A stretch of 62,371 nt of DNA from Runella sp. Lineage in GTDB: Bacteria; Bacteroidota; Bacteroidia; Cytophagales; Spirosomataceae. The stretch covers positions 1 to 62,371 of the forward strand of contig JALQYJ010000093.1 of assembly GCA_023254175.1 (NCBI GenBank). Direction: 5' to 3'. The notes beneath the pieces are model-generated. The model did no database searches. It saw only the letters and a list, made by a program, of their open reading frames with translations, and had not been told where the DNA came from. Shown here piece by piece: positions 8,780-17,930 of the stretch; the stretch's first letter is position 1; each line of letters begins with the position of its first letter. The translations under genes were made by a program, and so were the position numbers.

Positions 8780-11536
8780 ATGAAATCAAAATGGATACTA
8801 ACGGGGGCTGCGGCGGTTGTGCTATTGAGTTCCTTTTCGTTTTTGGGAATTTTTAGTCATCAAATTGACTTTAATGAGGAGGTAAAACCCATTTTGAACA
8901 AGCACTGTATGGCATGCCATGGTGGGGTTAAAAAAGCAGGAGGTGTGAGCTTTTTGTTTGAAAAAGACATGTACGAACCTGCCAAATCGGGGAAATTTCC
9001 AGTGGTGGCCGGAGACGCCGAGGAGAGCGAAATGATGCGTCGGATTTTACTTCCCGAAGGCCAGGAAGATAAAATGCCTAAAGACGGGCCTCCGCTTTCA
9101 CCAGAAGAAGTCGAGATTCTTACCCAATGGATTGACCAAGGGGCTAAATGGGGCAACCACTGGGCGTATAACCGAGTCGAGCGCCCAAGTGTACCTTCTA
9201 TTGGTAGCTTTTGGGCTCTATTGGGCTTCACCGAAGATGAGGAAACACGTTGGGCTAAAAACGAAATTGATCGCTTTGTCTTGGAAAAACTGCGCGAACA
9301 GCCGCTTAAACCTGCCTCCGAAGCCGACCGCGCCACGCTGATTCGTCGAGTGAGCTTGGACTTGACGGGGCTACCTCCGACGGATGCTCAAGTCCAGCGT
9401 TTTTTGAACGATACCTCTCCCAAAGCCTACGAAAATTTGGTGGATTCACTCTTGGCCTCGTCGGGCTACGGGGAACGCTGGGCGGGAATGTGGCTCGATT
9501 TGGCCCGTTATGCCGATACCAAAGGGTACGAACGCGATCCTGGGCGAAGCATTTGGCGTTACCGTGATTGGCTCATCAAGGCGTTTAACGAAGATAAACC
9601 CTACGACAAGTTTGTGGTGGAGCAACTTGCGGGCGATTTGTTGCCTAACCCGACGGATGCTCAGTTGATTGCGACGGGTTTTCACCGCAATACCATGAAC
9701 AACGACGAGGGCGGAACCCAAGATGAAGAGTTTCGGGTAGCAGCGGTTATCGATCGAGTAAATACCACTTGGGACGTTTTTCAGGGAACTTCGTTTGGAT
9801 GTGTGCAATGCCACAGTCATCCGTATGACCCGTTTACCCACGAAGAATACTACAAATATTTGGCGTTTTTTAATAACACTCGTGATGAAGACGTGACGAG
9901 CGATACGCCGACACTGCGTTTTTATGGAAAAGAAGATTCGGTGCGGGTTGTGAAAATTGAGCAGTGGATAAAAGCCCATCAAGGGAAAAATGGGATGAAA
10001 TTGACCGATTTTCAGCGGTTTGCGCGGATTATGGAGCCGAAGGTCAATTCACACGATTTTGATCAACACGTCAATGCGTCGTTGTTGGATGCCAAATATT
10101 TTGGGATACAAGACCAAGGAACGGCGAGATGGCCCAATGTGACGCTGACGGGTAAAAATAGGTTGTTGCTAAACATTGGTACCAACGCGGAAAATGCGCT
10201 CTTACAACTTCACCAAGACAGTACGAAAGGGAAAGTGATTCTTTCTCTCAAATTATCAAAAGTAGGGGATACTGTGATGGTGCTGCCTGTGGCTCCTGAT
10301 GGGGGGAAACGTTCGTTGTTTTGGACGCTCCATAGCCCCAAAACGCCCAAAGAATGGGTAAAAATCAAGTGGGCGGCGTTTCAGGAAGCTTTGCCAGGGA
10401 AAGACGAAGCAGGCTTTGCCGACGTAGAAAAATTGTACGCTGAAATTCTGACGGGTGGGGTGGAAAGCACGCCCATTATGTACGATGGTCACGGTGATTG
10501 GGCGCGTACGACACATGTTTTCGAGCGAGGTAATTGGACAGTCAAAGGCAAAAAAGTAAATCCTGACGTACCAAATCTCTTTAAAGAATCGGGAGCAAAA
10601 ACTGCTTCCATGAAAAATCGCTTGGACTTGGCAAAATGGATGACATCTCGGGAGCATCCACTCACGGCGCGGGTGGCGGTAAATCGGATTTGGGAACAAT
10701 TGTTCGGGACAGGTATTGTAGAAACAGTGGAGGATTTTGGCTCACAGGGAATTGCACCCACCCATCAAGAATTGCTCGATTGGCTGTCGGTTGAGTTAAT
10801 GGAAACGCACCAATGGAGCCTTAAAAAACTGCTCAAACAAATCACGCTTTCGGCTACTTACCGACAAAGTGCCGCCGTTACTCCCGAAAAATTAGCCCAA
10901 GACCCCTTCAATAAATGGCTGTCGCGGGGGCCACGGGTGCGCCTTTCGGCTGAGCAAATTCGTGACCAATTATTGGCTATAAGTGGTTTGTTATCACACA
11001 AAATGTACGGACGTAGCGTGATGCCCTTGCAGCCCGATAATATTTGGCTTTCGCCTTACGATGGGGCAAAATGGCAACTGAGTGCAGGAGAAGACCGCTA
11101 CCGTCGGGCGCTATATATTTATTGGAAACGGACGGCTCCTTATCCGTCGATGGTGATGTTTGATGCCCCAAGTCGCGAGTTTTGTCAAGTAAGGCGCATC
11201 CGAACCAACACGCCATTGCAGGCATTGGTAACGCTCAACGACCCTGTCTATTTGGAGGCGGCACATTGTTTTTCAGAAACCATTGCGGCGAAATATGCGA
11301 GTCCGCCGGAGCAAATTCGCGAAGCCTACCGCCGCTTGACGTACCAATCTATTTCCCCCAAACGTTTACAAGTTTTACTTAATTTGTATAATAAGTTATT
11401 GGCAAACTACCGTAAAGATATTGGCGCTACCAAAAAACTTTTGGCTAATGATGGCAACGCTACGCCTGAACTAGCGGCCTTGACCGTAACGGCCAATGCC
11501 ATGCTTAATTTGGACGAAGTAGTGACAAAACCGTAA
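8780..11536 (+). CDS. PSD1-type planctomycete cytochrome c domain protein (DUF1549/DUF1553)
   Basis: 918 residues with an N-terminal membrane or signal segment (residues 5-26). A planctomycete-type cytochrome c domain follows directly, with heme motif CMACH at residues 43-47 in the typical context FNEEVKPILNKHCMACHGG. Then come DUF1549 (about 150-360, starting near DRFVLEKLREQPLKPASEADR) with a second CxxCH (CVQCH near residue 341), and DUF1553 (about 600-900; NRIWEQLFGTGIVETVEDFG). These proteins are thought to be periplasmic redox or oxidative enzymes in polysaccharide use, but their reaction is unknown. The usual partner, a DUF1501 protein, is absent: the next gene is an unrelated nuclease. 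Confidence 0.92.
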   Translation: MKSKWILTGAAAVVLLSSFSFLGIFSHQIDFNEEVKPILNKHCMACHGGVKKAGGVSFLFEKDMYEPAKSGKFPVVAGDAEESEMMRRILLPEGQEDKMPKDGPPLSPEEVEILTQWIDQGAKWGNHWAYNRVERPSVPSIGSFWALLGFTEDEETRWAKNEIDRFVLEKLREQPLKPASEADRATLIRRVSLDLTGLPPTDAQVQRFLNDTSPKAYENLVDSLLASSGYGERWAGMWLDLARYADTKGYERDPGRSIWRYRDWLIKAFNEDKPYDKFVVEQLAGDLLPNPTDAQLIATGFHRNTMNNDEGGTQDEEFRVAAVIDRVNTTWDVFQGTSFGCVQCHSHPYDPFTHEEYYKYLAFFNNTRDEDVTSDTPTLRFYGKEDSVRVVKIEQWIKAHQGKNGMKLTDFQRFARIMEPKVNSHDFDQHVNASLLDAKYFGIQDQGTARWPNVTLTGKNRLLLNIGTNAENALLQLHQDSTKGKVILSLKLSKVGDTVMVLPVAPDGGKRSLFWTLHSPKTPKEWVKIKWAAFQEALPGKDEAGFADVEKLYAEILTGGVESTPIMYDGHGDWARTTHVFERGNWTVKGKKVNPDVPNLFKESGAKTASMKNRLDLAKWMTSREHPLTARVAVNRIWEQLFGTGIVETVEDFGSQGIAPTHQELLDWLSVELMETHQWSLKKLLKQITLSATYRQSAAVTPEKLAQDPFNKWLSRGPRVRLSAEQIRDQLLAISGLLSHKMYGRSVMPLQPDNIWLSPYDGAKWQLSAGEDRYRRALYIYWKRTAPYPSMVMFDAPSREFCQVRRIRTNTPLQALVTLNDPVYLEAAHCFSETIAAKYASPPEQIREAYRRLTYQSISPKRLQVLLNLYNKLLANYRKDIGATKKLLANDGNATPELAALTVTANAMLNLDEVVTKP

Positions 11537-11617
11537 ATTAATGACGAATGTCGAGGGTAGAATGCAGAATAAATACGTTTAATTCGAGACTCGAGGGGCG
11601 TTTAAACAAAAAATTAG

Positions 11618-13015
11618 ATGAAAATACAATTCTTTGGCGCGGCGCGCCGCGTGACAGGCTCTAAACACCTGATTACGACCGAAAAAGGAACAAAATTGTT
11701 GCTTGATTGTGGGATGTTTCAGGGAATTAATACCCAAGACCTCAATCAAAATTTTGGCTTTAAAGCTAATGAAATTGATTTTGTGGTGCTCTCCCACGCT
11801 CACATCGATCATACGGGATTGCTCCCTCGCTTGGTTCGTAAGGGTTTTAATGGTCCCATTTATTGCACACTTGCTACGGCCGATTTATGTGGTATCATGC
11901 TGCTCGATAGTGCTTTTATTCAGCAAAAAGACTTGGAACGAATCAATGAACGCCGTCGGAAGCGTGGCGACGAAGAGCTAGAGTTGTTATACGATGAAAA
12001 TGACGTGCATAAAACCCTTGATATGCTCGTCCCAGTAGACTATCACCAAGATTTTTGGCTTAATACCGATGAGATAAAATTACGCTTTACCGATACAGGA
12101 CATATTTTGGGAAGTGCAGCGGTACATTTGACTATTAAAGACCAAGGCATCGAAAAGCAAATTACGTTTTCGGGAGATGTGGGTCGACCCGACGATAAAA
12201 TTTTACGCAGTCCTGAGCCGTTTCCACAGGCCGAAGTGATTATTTGTGAATCAACCTACGGGAATCGTCAGCATGAACCTGAGCCCGACATGAAGGCGCA
12301 CTTGCTGCGGGTGGTGCGTGATACGTGCGTGACCCGTAAGGGGAAATTGATTATCCCTGCCTTTGCTATTGACCGTACCCAAGAACTCATTTATGCCCTC
12401 GACCAATTGGCCAATGAGGGACGTTTGCCGAGGCTGAAGGTCTTTATTGACAGTCCGTTGGCAATCAAAGCGACTTCGATTATGCGTAAGCACGAAGAGA
12501 GCTTCAACCCTGACATTTTAGAATACATCGAGAAAGACGGTGATGCGTTTAACTTTCCTAACTTACACTATGTGTCGGATGTAGAGGAATCGAAGGCCAT
12601 CAATGACCTGAAAGAACCTTGTGTGATTATTTCGGCCTCGGGGATGGCTGAGGCGGGGCGCATTAAGCACCACATCAAAAATAACATTCTTAACCCCGAT
12701 AATACCATTTTAATAGTTGGATATTGTTCTCCCGATAGTCTTGGGGGAGCGTTAAAACGCGGCGACGACGAAGTGCGAATTTTTGGAGAAACGTACCAAG
12801 TGAAGGCGAGGGTAGAAGTGATGGACTCGTTTTCAGCGCACGCTGATTATACCGAATTGCTTCAATTTTTGAAATGCCAAGACCCCACACAAGTAAAAAA
12901 AATGTTTTTGGTTCACGGGGAGTACGACAACCAAGTGGCGTTTAAACATCGCCTCGAAGCAGAAGGCTTCCGTCATATTGAAATTCCAGATCAGTTTACA
13001 ATCTTTGAGGTGTAG
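11618..13015 (+). CDS. Metallo-beta-lactamase/beta-CASP RNA-processing nuclease
   Basis: 465 residues, cytoplasmic. The zinc-binding metallo-beta-lactamase core begins at residue 1, with motif HAHIDH near 60 and the later GDVGRPDD. A beta-CASP cap (about 215-340; IDSPLAIKATSIMRKHEE) and a C-terminal RMMBL (zinc-dependent RNA-metabolism) segment with DSFSAHADY follow. This layout is typical of CPSF-like exo/endonucleases that process RNA. Whether this one is 5'-exonucleolytic or endonucleolytic cannot be told. It stands alone behind the PSD1 gene (81 bases) and ends at a strong terminator. Confidence 0.92.
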   Translation: MKIQFFGAARRVTGSKHLITTEKGTKLLLDCGMFQGINTQDLNQNFGFKANEIDFVVLSHAHIDHTGLLPRLVRKGFNGPIYCTLATADLCGIMLLDSAFIQQKDLERINERRRKRGDEELELLYDENDVHKTLDMLVPVDYHQDFWLNTDEIKLRFTDTGHILGSAAVHLTIKDQGIEKQITFSGDVGRPDDKILRSPEPFPQAEVIICESTYGNRQHEPEPDMKAHLLRVVRDTCVTRKGKLIIPAFAIDRTQELIYALDQLANEGRLPRLKVFIDSPLAIKATSIMRKHEESFNPDILEYIEKDGDAFNFPNLHYVSDVEESKAINDLKEPCVIISASGMAEAGRIKHHIKNNILNPDNTILIVGYCSPDSLGGALKRGDDEVRIFGETYQVKARVEVMDSFSAHADYTELLQFLKCQDPTQVKKMFLVHGEYDNQVAFKHRLEAEGFRHIEIPDQFTIFEV

Positions 13016-13024
13016 AACTAAAAA

Positions 13025-13053
13025 CGTCCCGAAAGATTAAAACTTTCGGGACG
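13025..13053. terminator. Shared terminator between convergent genes
   Basis: A perfect 11-bp inverted repeat (CGTCCCGAAAG / CTTTCGGGACG) with a 7-base loop lies 10 bases past the nuclease stop and 15 bases from the DUF952 stop. Short A and T-rich flanks allow use from both sides. Confidence 0.75.
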
Positions 13054-13067
13054 ATTTGGTTTATTAG

Positions 13068-13364
13068 CTACGAAAGAGGAGTTACTTCCACCACGGCTTC
13101 ACGATTGATACCGCCGTAAATGTGCGGAAATAATTCGCCGTTGTGCGGGGCAGGTTCGTAAAGCAACGTTGAGGTAAGTTTTGACTCGTCGATGTGCAGT
13201 AACACTAAGCCCGAGACCCCTACATAATACCGCTCCAATACCCCCGAAATCTGCTCTTTTAAGCTGCAATGGATGAACGTTTCAGTGTCGAATGTTTCGC
13301 TGAAATAAGCAGGTTTATCCTCGAAAGTTGTCCAGTAAGCAGAGGAAACGATGTGATAAATCAT
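13068..13364 (-). CDS. DUF952 family protein
   Basis: 98 residues, a complete DUF952 domain starting MIYHIVSSAYW, with the conserved FIHCSLKEQ and HIYGGINREAVV segments. DUF952 proteins are small cytoplasmic proteins with a fold reported as similar to ADP-ribosyltransferase-like domains; no function is established. Its start codon overlaps the stop of the upstream TerC gene as ATGA (4 bases), which implies co-transcription and translational coupling. Confidence 0.88.
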   Translation of the reverse strand: MIYHIVSSAYWTTFEDKPAYFSETFDTETFIHCSLKEQISGVLERYYVGVSGLVLLHIDESKLTSTLLYEPAPHNGELFPHIYGGINREAVVEVTPLS

Positions 13365-14431
13365 GCGTTAGCGGGTGTTTTTTCTTTGGGAGGAAACAAA
13401 AGCGAAGCAATGACCGCCAAGGCCAAAATCCCGACAATGATGTACAATGAGTAGATGGTTTTGAAACCCCATTTTTCCAAGTAGCTGTGGGCAACCATCT
13501 TAGTCCCGATGAATGAAAGCAAGACGCCCAAGCCAGGCTTAAGGTAATAGAACTTATCCATGATGCTTGACAAGAAAAAGAACATCGAACGTAGCCCCAT
13601 GATGGCAAATACGTTGGAAAAGAAAACGATATATGGGTCTTTGGTGATGGAGAAAATCGCGGGAATAGAATCCACGGCAAAAATCAAGTCGGTAAAGGCA
13701 ATCACAATTACCACCACGAAAATGGGCGTGATGTACCATTTCTTATACCGCTTGTGATACACAAAAAAGTGGTCGATGACGTTGCGTTTGTACACATTGA
13801 AGTACCTTGAAGCAAACTTCACTGCAATATGGTCGTTGGGGTTCATTTGTTCGTCTTCTTCTTTTTCGAACAAAATTTTAACTCCTGTGTAAATCAAAAA
13901 GCCACCAAAGATGTAGATAATCCACTCAAACTGTTGTAGCAAGGCCGAGCCTACAAAAATGAAAACAAAACGAAGTAAAACGGCTCCTGAAATTCCCCAA
14001 ATCAAGACTTTCTTGTAGAATTTTTCGTGGACACCAAACGAGCTAAAAATCAGAATAAAAACGAAAATATTGTCGGCGGAAAGCGAATATTCCACCAAAT
14101 AACCTGTGATGTATTCCAGTGCCATGTTGTTTTGAAAAATTTGGAGGCTCGCTTCAAAATCGCCTGGAATAAGGTTGAGGTGTTTGGCGTATTTATCTAC
14201 AATTTCTTGTAAATGAGCCATGTCTGATACATCGTGTATGAGATAGCCGTATTGTTTGATAAAGAAATAGAAGGCAACCGACAACGCCACCCAAATGGCG
14301 CTCCAAATACCTGCTTCCTTAAAACTAACAATGTGGCTTTTTTGCTTGGAAAATACCCCAAGGTCGATGAGCATTACGAAGATGACAAAAATCGTAAACG
14401 CTCCAAAAAATAGAGTTTCGTTCGAGAGCAT
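13361..14431 (-). CDS. TerC/Alx family integral membrane protein
   Basis: 356 residues with about eight to nine predicted membrane helices. TerC/Alx proteins are inner-membrane proteins linked to metal (Mn2+) export, metalation of exported enzymes and tellurite resistance. Visible family marks: the first helix ending VMLIDLGVF, EYSLSADNIFVFILIFSSFGV with the conserved acidic SxDN motif, the second repeat TDLIFAVDSIPAIFSIT with Asp in the membrane, and GLRSMFFFLSS. The two SxDN/FAVDSIPA motifs mark the inverted repeat. It is the first gene of a pair with DUF952. I looked for a yybP-ykoY manganese riboswitch upstream and did not see one. Confidence 0.92.
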   Translation of the reverse strand: MLSNETLFFGAFTIFVIFVMLIDLGVFSKQKSHIVSFKEAGIWSAIWVALSVAFYFFIKQYGYLIHDVSDMAHLQEIVDKYAKHLNLIPGDFEASLQIFQNNMALEYITGYLVEYSLSADNIFVFILIFSSFGVHEKFYKKVLIWGISGAVLLRFVFIFVGSALLQQFEWIIYIFGGFLIYTGVKILFEKEEDEQMNPNDHIAVKFASRYFNVYKRNVIDHFFVYHKRYKKWYITPIFVVVIVIAFTDLIFAVDSIPAIFSITKDPYIVFFSNVFAIMGLRSMFFFLSSIMDKFYYLKPGLGVLLSFIGTKMVAHSYLEKWGFKTIYSLYIIVGILALAVIASLLFPPKEKTPANA

Positions 14432-14456
14432 ATTTGTTTAGTGGGTAAAATAACTT

Positions 14457-14480
14457 AAAAACATCCGCACGGAGGTTTTT
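14457..14480 (-). terminator. Weak terminator after the clpX-hydrolase pair
   Basis: On the minus strand a stem AAAAACCTCCG / CGGATGTTTTT with one mismatch ends in a T run. It lies about 85 bases past the hydrolase stop and just upstream of the TerC gene. Confidence 0.4.
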
Positions 14481-14563
14481 ACAGGCTCTGTTCTAGGGGT
14501 AGAAGCGAGAACTGCTGGTCAAAGTTCCATAGATTCTTTCAGAAAGCCAAGAATATCAGTTCC

Positions 14564-15283
14564 TTATTCGATATTTTTCAGGAACTCCGCTAGTGCGTCG
14601 GCGCAGGCTTGAGGCGCTTCAAACATACCCATGTGGCCTACTTCGGCTAGTACGAGCGTCTGCGCATTTTTGGGAAGCTCACTGAGCCCGATGTTCTTGT
14701 CAAAAGGAATAAATTTATCCTCTTTCCCAAAAATGAATAAAACAGGAAGAGACGTCACCTCCAAAACTGCCGTACGGTCGGGGCGATTCATGATGGCTTT
14801 GAAGCCTACAATTACTGCGTCGGTAGGAAGTCGGGAGTAGGCTTGGATGTGATTGGAAAGGGCTTCTGGGTTCTTTTCAAGGTAGCTTTCGGCATACATA
14901 TTGGTCGAGGCTTGTTTAATAAATGCCGCTGCCCCGTGGGTTTCCATAAAGCGGAGGGTTTTGGTACGTTGCTCGCGCTTGGCATCGTCGTCGGCATAGG
15001 CAGTGGAATGAAACAGCCCAAATCCAGCCAATAACTCAGGGTATTTTTCGGCAAAAGCCAGCGTAATGTAGCCCCCCATAGAGTGCCCAACTAGCACACA
15101 GCGCTCAATACCTTGCGCCAACAACCACTCCCGAAGCCCTGCGGCGTAGTCTTCGATGCTCACATAGCGAGTTTCGGAGGCGAGGTCGGGGGTAAAAATA
15201 GGATATTTGGGAAGGCATTTTTTGATGCCTTCCCAAATAGAACTATCAATGCCGTGGCCGTGAACAAGTATGAGCGGTGTCAT
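14564..15283 (-). CDS. Alpha/beta hydrolase fold protein
   Basis: 239 residues, no signal peptide. Alpha/beta hydrolase marks: LVHGHGIDSSIW (oxyanion HG), nucleophile elbow GHSMGGYI, acid in FGKEDKFIPF, His in EVGHMGMFEAP. The broad fold covers esterases, lipases and C-C hydrolases, so the substrate is open. Its ATG shares one base with the stop of clpX (TAATG), so it is probably translated by re-initiation from the clpX message. That tight link to a protease subunit is unusual, but nothing in the sequence shows a functional connection. Confidence 0.85.
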   Translation of the reverse strand: MTPLILVHGHGIDSSIWEGIKKCLPKYPIFTPDLASETRYVSIEDYAAGLREWLLAQGIERCVLVGHSMGGYITLAFAEKYPELLAGFGLFHSTAYADDDAKREQRTKTLRFMETHGAAAFIKQASTNMYAESYLEKNPEALSNHIQAYSRLPTDAVIVGFKAIMNRPDRTAVLEVTSLPVLFIFGKEDKFIPFDKNIGLSELPKNAQTLVLAEVGHMGMFEAPQACADALAEFLKNIE

Positions 15284-16533
15284 TAGGCGACTGATTTAAG
15301 AATATGTATAGACGAACGCTCAAATTTCTCGCGGGCGTAGTCGAGTGTAAGGGTAAACTCTTTAACGTCTTTGTTGGATGGCAAATCGAACATGGCATCG
15401 GTCATAATGGCTTCGCAAATGGAACGAAGACCACGGGCACCGAGTTTGTACGCCAACGCTTGGTCAACGATGTATTCAAGCACTTCATCGTCGAAAGTGA
15501 GGGTAATTCCTTCCATGGCAAACAGTTTTTTGTACTGTTTGGTCAACGCGTTTTTGGGATCCGTCAAAATTTGACGAAGCGCATCGCGGTCGAGCGGATT
15601 GAGGTACGTCAACGCAGGAAGACGCCCGATAAGCTCAGGAATCAACCCAAACGATTTAAGGTCTTGCGCCGCTACATAACGAAGTAAGCTACCATTGTCA
15701 AAAATTTCACCCAAACGGCGGTCGTTGGTAAACCCAATAGGACGTGAGTTAATACGTTTGGCAATATGGCGGTCGATGCCATCGAAAGCCCCGCCGCAGA
15801 TAAACAAAATGTTTTCGGTATTGAGCGGAATCAATTTTTGGTCAGGGTGTTTGCGGCCACCTTGCGGCGGAACATTCACGACCGAGCCTTCCAACAGTTT
15901 AAGAAGCGCTTGTTGAACACCTTCTCCACTCACGTCACGCGTGATAGAAGGATTATCGCTTTTGCGAGCAATCTTGTCAATTTCGTCGATAAAAACAATA
16001 CCTCGTTCGGCAGCTTCGGCGTTGTAATCGGCTGCTTGAAGCAAGCGTGTCAAGATGGTTTCCACGTCTTCACCTACATAACCCGCTTCCGTTACGACGG
16101 TTGCATCGGCAATACAGAAAGGCACTTGGAGCATTTTGGCGATGGTGCGGGCCAAGTAGGTTTTACCCGTTCCTGTTTCCCCTACCATGATGATGTTCGA
16201 TTTTTCAATCTGTACTTCATCGTTTGACTTTGGCTGCATCAACCGTTTGTAGTGGTTATATACCGCCACTGAGAGTGTTCTTTTTGCCTCGTCTTGCCCA
16301 ATAATGTATTGGTCGAGGTAGTTCTTCATTTCCAGTGGTTTAACGAGGTTAAACTTAGGTGTAGATACCTTTTCTTTTTTCTTTTTTGGGTAAAGTTCCT
16401 CTTGAACTACGCCGTAGCCTTGTTCAATACAGAAATTACAAATATGGGCGTCGATTCCCGATAGCAGGAGCTGAACCTCGTTCTTGCGTCTGCCGCAAAA
16501 TGAGCAATTAATTGCAGCCATTGAAGGTGTCAA
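15283..16533 (-). CDS. clpX: ATP-dependent Clp protease ATP-binding subunit ClpX
   Basis: 416 residues, full length. ClpX is the AAA+ unfoldase that feeds substrates to the ClpP peptidase in the cytoplasm. The N-terminal C4 zinc finger is present ([11 protein letters not shown]...CNFC, residues 10-34). The AAA+ module has Walker A GETGTGKT, Walker [12 protein letters not shown], pore loop GYVG, the [18 protein letters not shown] segment, the ClpP-docking IGF tripeptide in RPIGFTND, and sensor-2 GARGLRSI. No clpP or tig gene is adjacent, unlike in many bacteria. A TACCTTTG box about 26 bases upstream of the start is a likely promoter. Confidence 0.98.
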   Translation of the reverse strand: MTPSMAAINCSFCGRRKNEVQLLLSGIDAHICNFCIEQGYGVVQEELYPKKKKEKVSTPKFNLVKPLEMKNYLDQYIIGQDEAKRTLSVAVYNHYKRLMQPKSNDEVQIEKSNIIMVGETGTGKTYLARTIAKMLQVPFCIADATVVTEAGYVGEDVETILTRLLQAADYNAEAAERGIVFIDEIDKIARKSDNPSITRDVSGEGVQQALLKLLEGSVVNVPPQGGRKHPDQKLIPLNTENILFICGGAFDGIDRHIAKRINSRPIGFTNDRRLGEIFDNGSLLRYVAAQDLKSFGLIPELIGRLPALTYLNPLDRDALRQILTDPKNALTKQYKKLFAMEGITLTFDDEVLEYIVDQALAYKLGARGLRSICEAIMTDAMFDLPSNKDVKEFTLTLDYAREKFERSSIHILKSVA

Positions 16534-16558
16534 AATAGGCGAAGTATGATTTTATATA

Positions 16559-16566
16559 CAAAGGTA
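16559..16566 (-). promoter_or_regulatory. Candidate -7 box for clpX (TACCTTTG)
   Basis: TACCTTTG on the minus strand matches the Bacteroidetes -7 consensus TAnnTTTG and would give a leader of about 20 bases. No good TTG -33 partner at the usual spacing was seen. Confidence 0.4.
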
Positions 16567-16734
16567 CGGGATAACAACCATAATCGCGAATAAGTTTATT
16601 TTATACCTTTCAAATACGCAATAGAAAAGAAAATTGTTGCAGCGACGGAAAGACGTAAAAACTACCTTTTTAACATTTTTTGGAAGTCATAAAAAAGCCA
16701 ATCAATGAGGCATAAATCATGAGGGATGATTTCG

Positions 16735-17313
16735 CTAGTAGCCGTCATAGCGTTGTTTGCAAGCTTCTATGTCGCTTTTTAGGGCATTAATAGCTGTTAT
16801 ATTGCTGAATTCGTATTTTTTCTAAGTCTAGTAACTCTTGCCTTTTCTGATTTTGCGCCATTTCGTTGTTGTTGAAGGCCGTCTTGGCTTGGTCAAGCAC
16901 TTGTTTTTTTGCAATAAAAGTACTTTGTGAAGGTCGTACTTCTACCTCTGCGACTACTTTTTCTTTTAGCAATTTAAAATTCATCAGAAGGTCAGCCTCT
17001 GCGAGGTCTAAATCGCTTTTATGATTGATAATCTGGGTATTAAGATTATCTTCGAGTATCGAAAGTAGGGAGAGGTCGTTTTGTAGTGCTGCTTTTTTTG
17101 GTCAAAACTTCCTCCTTTTAAAAGTGCTTTAGAACGAATGTAGTTTTCTTGGAATACTTGAAACGATTTTTGCAACTCGTCCAACTGAAAATAAAAAGGC
17201 ATAGACCGCTGATACATTTTATCCAACTCATTTTGCTGACTATTTTTTACTAACGAGTTGATAACATTTTCCAAAGCAAGCACTTCACTAATCTTTGGGC
17301 TATTTATCCTCAA
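16735..17313 (-). pseudogene. Relic of an HlyD-family membrane fusion protein (coiled-coil part)
   Basis: A 17313-to-17100 reading frame with NEVLALENVI-like helix sequence stops making sense at a run of seven T (17093-17099). One frame over, it continues as heptad-rich coiled coil (AALQNDLSLLSILEDNLN, then LMNFKLLKEKVVAEVEV) to about 16800. It then shifts back to the first frame (ITAINALKSDIEACKQRY) before a TAG at 16735. The pattern fits the helical hairpin of HlyD-type adaptors of peptide ABC exporters. The N-terminal membrane anchor, the lipoyl half before it and the C-terminal beta-barrel are all missing. Two compensating single-base shifts plus truncation at both ends indicate a dead gene. 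Family assignment is by pattern only. Confidence 0.6.
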
Positions 17314-17323
17314 AAGCTGCTAA

Positions 17324-17786
17324 CCCAAAGAAGACGCCTTACCCGCTCCCACCACCGAGGGTCTCAATACTTGTGGTTGTAAAATCAACGAAAAAGTTTG
17401 GATTGCAAACGGCATTCGGCATGACCAAGGACCTGCCGCCAAGGCCATCGAAGTTGAGTTTAAGCGATTGAGTGCTACTACTTTTTATTTGTTTATCCAT
17501 ATCAATGCCAGTACTAAATAAAGACCGCGTTCAGCTGACGCTACCCAAAGGTGTCGTGGGTACTAATTTATTGGAAGATTTGTACGACAAACCTTTCGGG
17601 ATTTATTACGACAACAATTTCAAGATTTTTAAGACAAAATCATCGAATCCTGGACAAGTCGTCATCTCCCGATTGGACACTGTGAACCGAATCGTCTCGG
17701 GCAGATTTACTTTTGATGCCGAATTTGTTGTTTCCAGAGAAACCGTAAAAATCACCGAAGGGCGCTTTGATGTTAAGTATGAGTGA
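17324..17786 (+). pseudogene. Relic of a DUF6252-like secreted protein, frameshifted
   Basis: After a TAA at 17321 the frame reads LPAPTTEGLNTCGCKINEKV and KAIEVEFKRL up to a TAA at 17519. The coherent sequence then continues one frame over (NKDRVQLTLPKGVVG ... SRLDTVNRIVSGRFTFDAEF ... VKITEGRFDVKYE, stop at 17786). Both halves match the pattern of Bacteroidetes DUF6252-type proteins (TxEGxNTFGCxVNGxxW early, VSGTFxF and GRFDVKY at the end). The signal peptide is missing and the left end abuts the HlyD relic. The GTG at 17472 that opens a 104-residue frame is therefore not a true start. The family name is from memory of the pattern and should be checked. Confidence 0.6.
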
Positions 17787-17835
17787 GTGTTTCAAATCAA
17801 CTCCCCAGTTCTGCCACATTCTCCCCCAAATTCGG

Positions 17836-17843
17836 TATCTTTG
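17836..17843 (+). promoter_or_regulatory. -7 promoter box for argD (TATCTTTG)
   Basis: TATCTTTG followed by CGG is a very typical Bacteroidetes -7 element. Start of transcription would be near 17850, about 80 bases before the argD ATG. The -33 region shows only TTCTG. Confidence 0.6.
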
Positions 17844-17930
17844 CGGAGTTTTTTATTTCAAGTTAGTTTAATAACGTGTTTGTTGTATGACTAACTAATA
17901 ACAATTAACAGTGGCTTGCCACTCAGTATC

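Noticed and set aside
14432-14563. Manganese riboswitch upstream of the TerC gene
   Set aside because: I looked for the conserved yybP-ykoY core and found only a weak terminator-like hairpin.
17472-17786. 104-residue secreted protein starting at GTG 17472
   Set aside because: The first 15 or so codons read the relic's true frame off by one; the apparent hydrophobic leader is an artefact.
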